5,592 bases of DNA from Candidatus Bathyarchaeota archaeon. GTDB lineage: Archaea; Thermoproteota; Bathyarchaeia; 40CM-2-53-6; RBG-13-38-9. Every line of letters starts with the position of its first letter. Positions within the stretch are counted from its first letter, which is position 1. The stretch spans positions 1 to 5,592 of the forward strand of contig JAOZGV010000108.1 of NCBI GenBank assembly GCA_026015225.1, given 5' to 3'. The notes below the pieces were generated by a model that saw only the letters and a list, made by a program, of their open reading frames with translations, ran no database searches and had not been told where the DNA came from. The position numbers and the translations under genes are program-made. Positions 4,359 through 5,592 of this stretch are shown here, one piece after another.

Positions 4359-5592
4359 TTAGACAGGAGTTAATTTTTTATAAGTCTCCTCAATTATATT
4401 TGCAACCCTATTCCAATCGGCTCGAATCATATATTGTTTAGCTGGATTTTGGACCGCTCTTTTTATTTCCTCTTTCCTAGCGAGAAAATTTAAAATTCCT
4501 TCTGCTAAGCTTTGTATAGACTCAGGAGTTACTGTGATACCAAACGAATTCTCCTTTACAATTTGTCCAATCGTCCCAATATCGCTACAAATTACAGGTT
4601 TTCTTGCAGAAATGGCCTGCATAAATATGCCACTTGTACCTAACGCATAATGTCTTCTATAGGGCATTACAATAGCGTCAGCAGCTACAAAGTAATAAGG
4701 AACGTCATTTGCTGGGATGAAATGGAGATGATCTATAATAGTATGGGATTTCCTGAATTTCCTTTTATATCGCTCTATATCGTTTTTAGAAAGGTAATCG
4801 GGTTCACCGGCTATTACTAAACAAATCTTCTCATCTATCAACTTCATGGCTTCAAATAATATATCTAAACCCTTAATTCTTCTAATTCTCCCAAAAGAAA
4901 GTAGAATTGGAATGTTCTTCGGTAAACCAAGCTTTTGTCTCGCCTTTGCTTCTCTGCAATATATAGAGTAATCATCACATAATGTATCGTATAGAAATTT
5001 AATTCTATTTTGATAATGGCTTATCCATTTCACTCTATTGATAACCTGCTCTTTAAATTTCTGAGGGTAAACATTGTGGATGAAGATTCCATCGATTGAT
5101 TTTTTTCGAATCATTATTTTTAAAAGGATTAAATTGAAATATTGATACCCTTTTTTTAAATAATCTCTATAATTTGGATGATCTACTTTACTTCCTATGA
5201 ATGAAGTCAATGGAAAAAAAGTACAAAAGAACTTAAAGCCCCAAGTTTTATGAGTCAAGATATATAGCGGAAGTAGAAAAGTAGTGTCCACCCATAATAA
5301 ATGGAGGATTTTAGCTCCCCATTCTTCTGCTATCTTAAATGCCCTAGAAAGCGTACTAAAATCATTAACTGTTTTTGTAAAAATGTAATGAGGGGTTGGA
5401 ATCTCATTCATTTTATAATAACTTGTTCCTTTTCTATGAAGAGTTCTTAATTTTAGTTCGGGGTATGATTTAACTAAATGGTGCACTAGCTCATCTTTTT
5501 CTAGCGTTATGAAAATCACTTTATGCTGTTTGTTTTGGAAATATTTGATTAATTCACCGGCATATTCTATGTGATGATCATATGTGTACAAA
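4359..5592 (-). CDS. GT-B fold glycosyltransferase, GT4-like, 5' end cut by window edge
   Basis: At least 410 residues are present. The frame stays open to the right edge, where a TTG at 5591 could be read as a start. It is more likely internal: the text (YTYDHHIEYAGELIKYF) looks like the first strand and helix of a Rossmann domain, which normally begins a few residues earlier. The N-terminal acceptor domain spans about 1-205 and includes hydrophobic patches (103-127, 150-160) that may touch the membrane. The donor domain spans about 225-400: SFGRIRRIKGLDILFEAM (232-249) with R235 and K240 in the usual phosphate-binding places, AGEPD (261-265), VAADAIVMPYR (302-312), GTSGIFMQAISARKPVICSDIG (318-339) and the closing helix. 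The EX7E motif is lost: L317 and Q325 stand where Glu is usual. It probably moves a sugar from a nucleotide donor to a glycan or lipid in the cytoplasm; donor and acceptor are unknown. A T-tract terminator follows. Confidence 0.88.
   Translation of the reverse strand, partial: LYTYDHHIEYAGELIKYFQNKQHKVIFITLEKDELVHHLVKSYPELKLRTLHRKGTSYYKMNEIPTPHYIFTKTVNDFSTLSRAFKIAEEWGAKILHLLWVDTTFLLPLYILTHKTWGFKFFCTFFPLTSFIGSKVDHPNYRDYLKKGYQYFNLILLKIMIRKKSIDGIFIHNVYPQKFKEQVINRVKWISHYQNRIKFLYDTLCDDYSIYCREAKARQKLGLPKNIPILLSFGRIRRIKGLDILFEAMKLIDEKICLVIAGEPDYLSKNDIERYKRKFRKSHTIIDHLHFIPANDVPYYFVAADAIVMPYRRHYALGTSGIFMQAISARKPVICSDIGTIGQIVKENSFGITVTPESIQSLAEGILNFLARKEEIKRAVQNPAKQYMIRADWNRVANIIEETYKKLTPV

Noticed and set aside
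5589..5591. TTG at 5591 as the true start of the glycosyltransferase
   Set aside because: It is at the window edge, no upstream sequence is available, and the first residues look like the middle of strand 1. The gene is treated as cut at its 5' end.
1..5592. Mobile element, CRISPR array, toxin-antitoxin or defence system
   Set aside because: There are no transposase or integrase motifs, no spaced direct repeats, no terminal repeats and no defence-type domains. The genes look like scattered chromosomal housekeeping or accessory singletons.

Overview
The window is AT-rich (about one third G+C by eye), and every gene I can support reads on the minus strand. Several signs point to an archaeon. 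The gaps hold TATA-like boxes preceded by purine-rich BRE-like stretches, about 26 nt from plausible transcript starts. Shine-Dalgarno sites are weak or absent, and one gene start fits a leaderless transcript. A secreted protein carries a CFI-box-type C-terminal region that closely resembles, from memory, those of Nitrososphaeria (Thaumarchaeota). My best guess is a low-GC member of Nitrososphaeria or a relative such as Bathyarchaeia. That is inference, because no rRNA or other marker gene is present.

Layout in transcription order, from right to left. At 5591-4359 is a GT-B, GT4-like glycosyltransferase cut by the right edge, followed by T-rich tracts that probably end its transcript. At 4195-3785 is a SnoaL-like ester cyclase-type small protein with its own upstream region. 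A 337-bp, very AT-rich gap (3448-3784) follows; it holds an inverted repeat and candidate promoters. At 3447-2689 is an SDR-family oxidoreductase with a TTG start. A 187-bp gap (2502-2688) carries a good TATA/BRE and a 15-bp palindrome placed like an archaeal operator. At 2501-1710 is a secreted CFI-box protein, and 25 bp behind it at 1684-500 is a DUF72 (YecE-like) protein with a SWIM-like zinc-binding tail. Last, at 356-1, is a DUF4389 membrane protein that runs off the left edge.

The genes do not form an obvious pathway. Only the CFI-box and DUF72 genes are close enough to suggest co-transcription; the others have gaps of 143-337 bp that can hold separate promoters. I see no CRISPR array, transposon, tRNA, rRNA or defence system, and I do not claim a new system. 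The points most worth checking are the DUF72-SWIM fusion, the palindrome at the CFI-box promoter, the competing inverted repeats ahead of the SDR gene, the degenerate EX7E motif of the glycosyltransferase, and the edge-truncated DUF4389 gene with its leaderless-type promoter.
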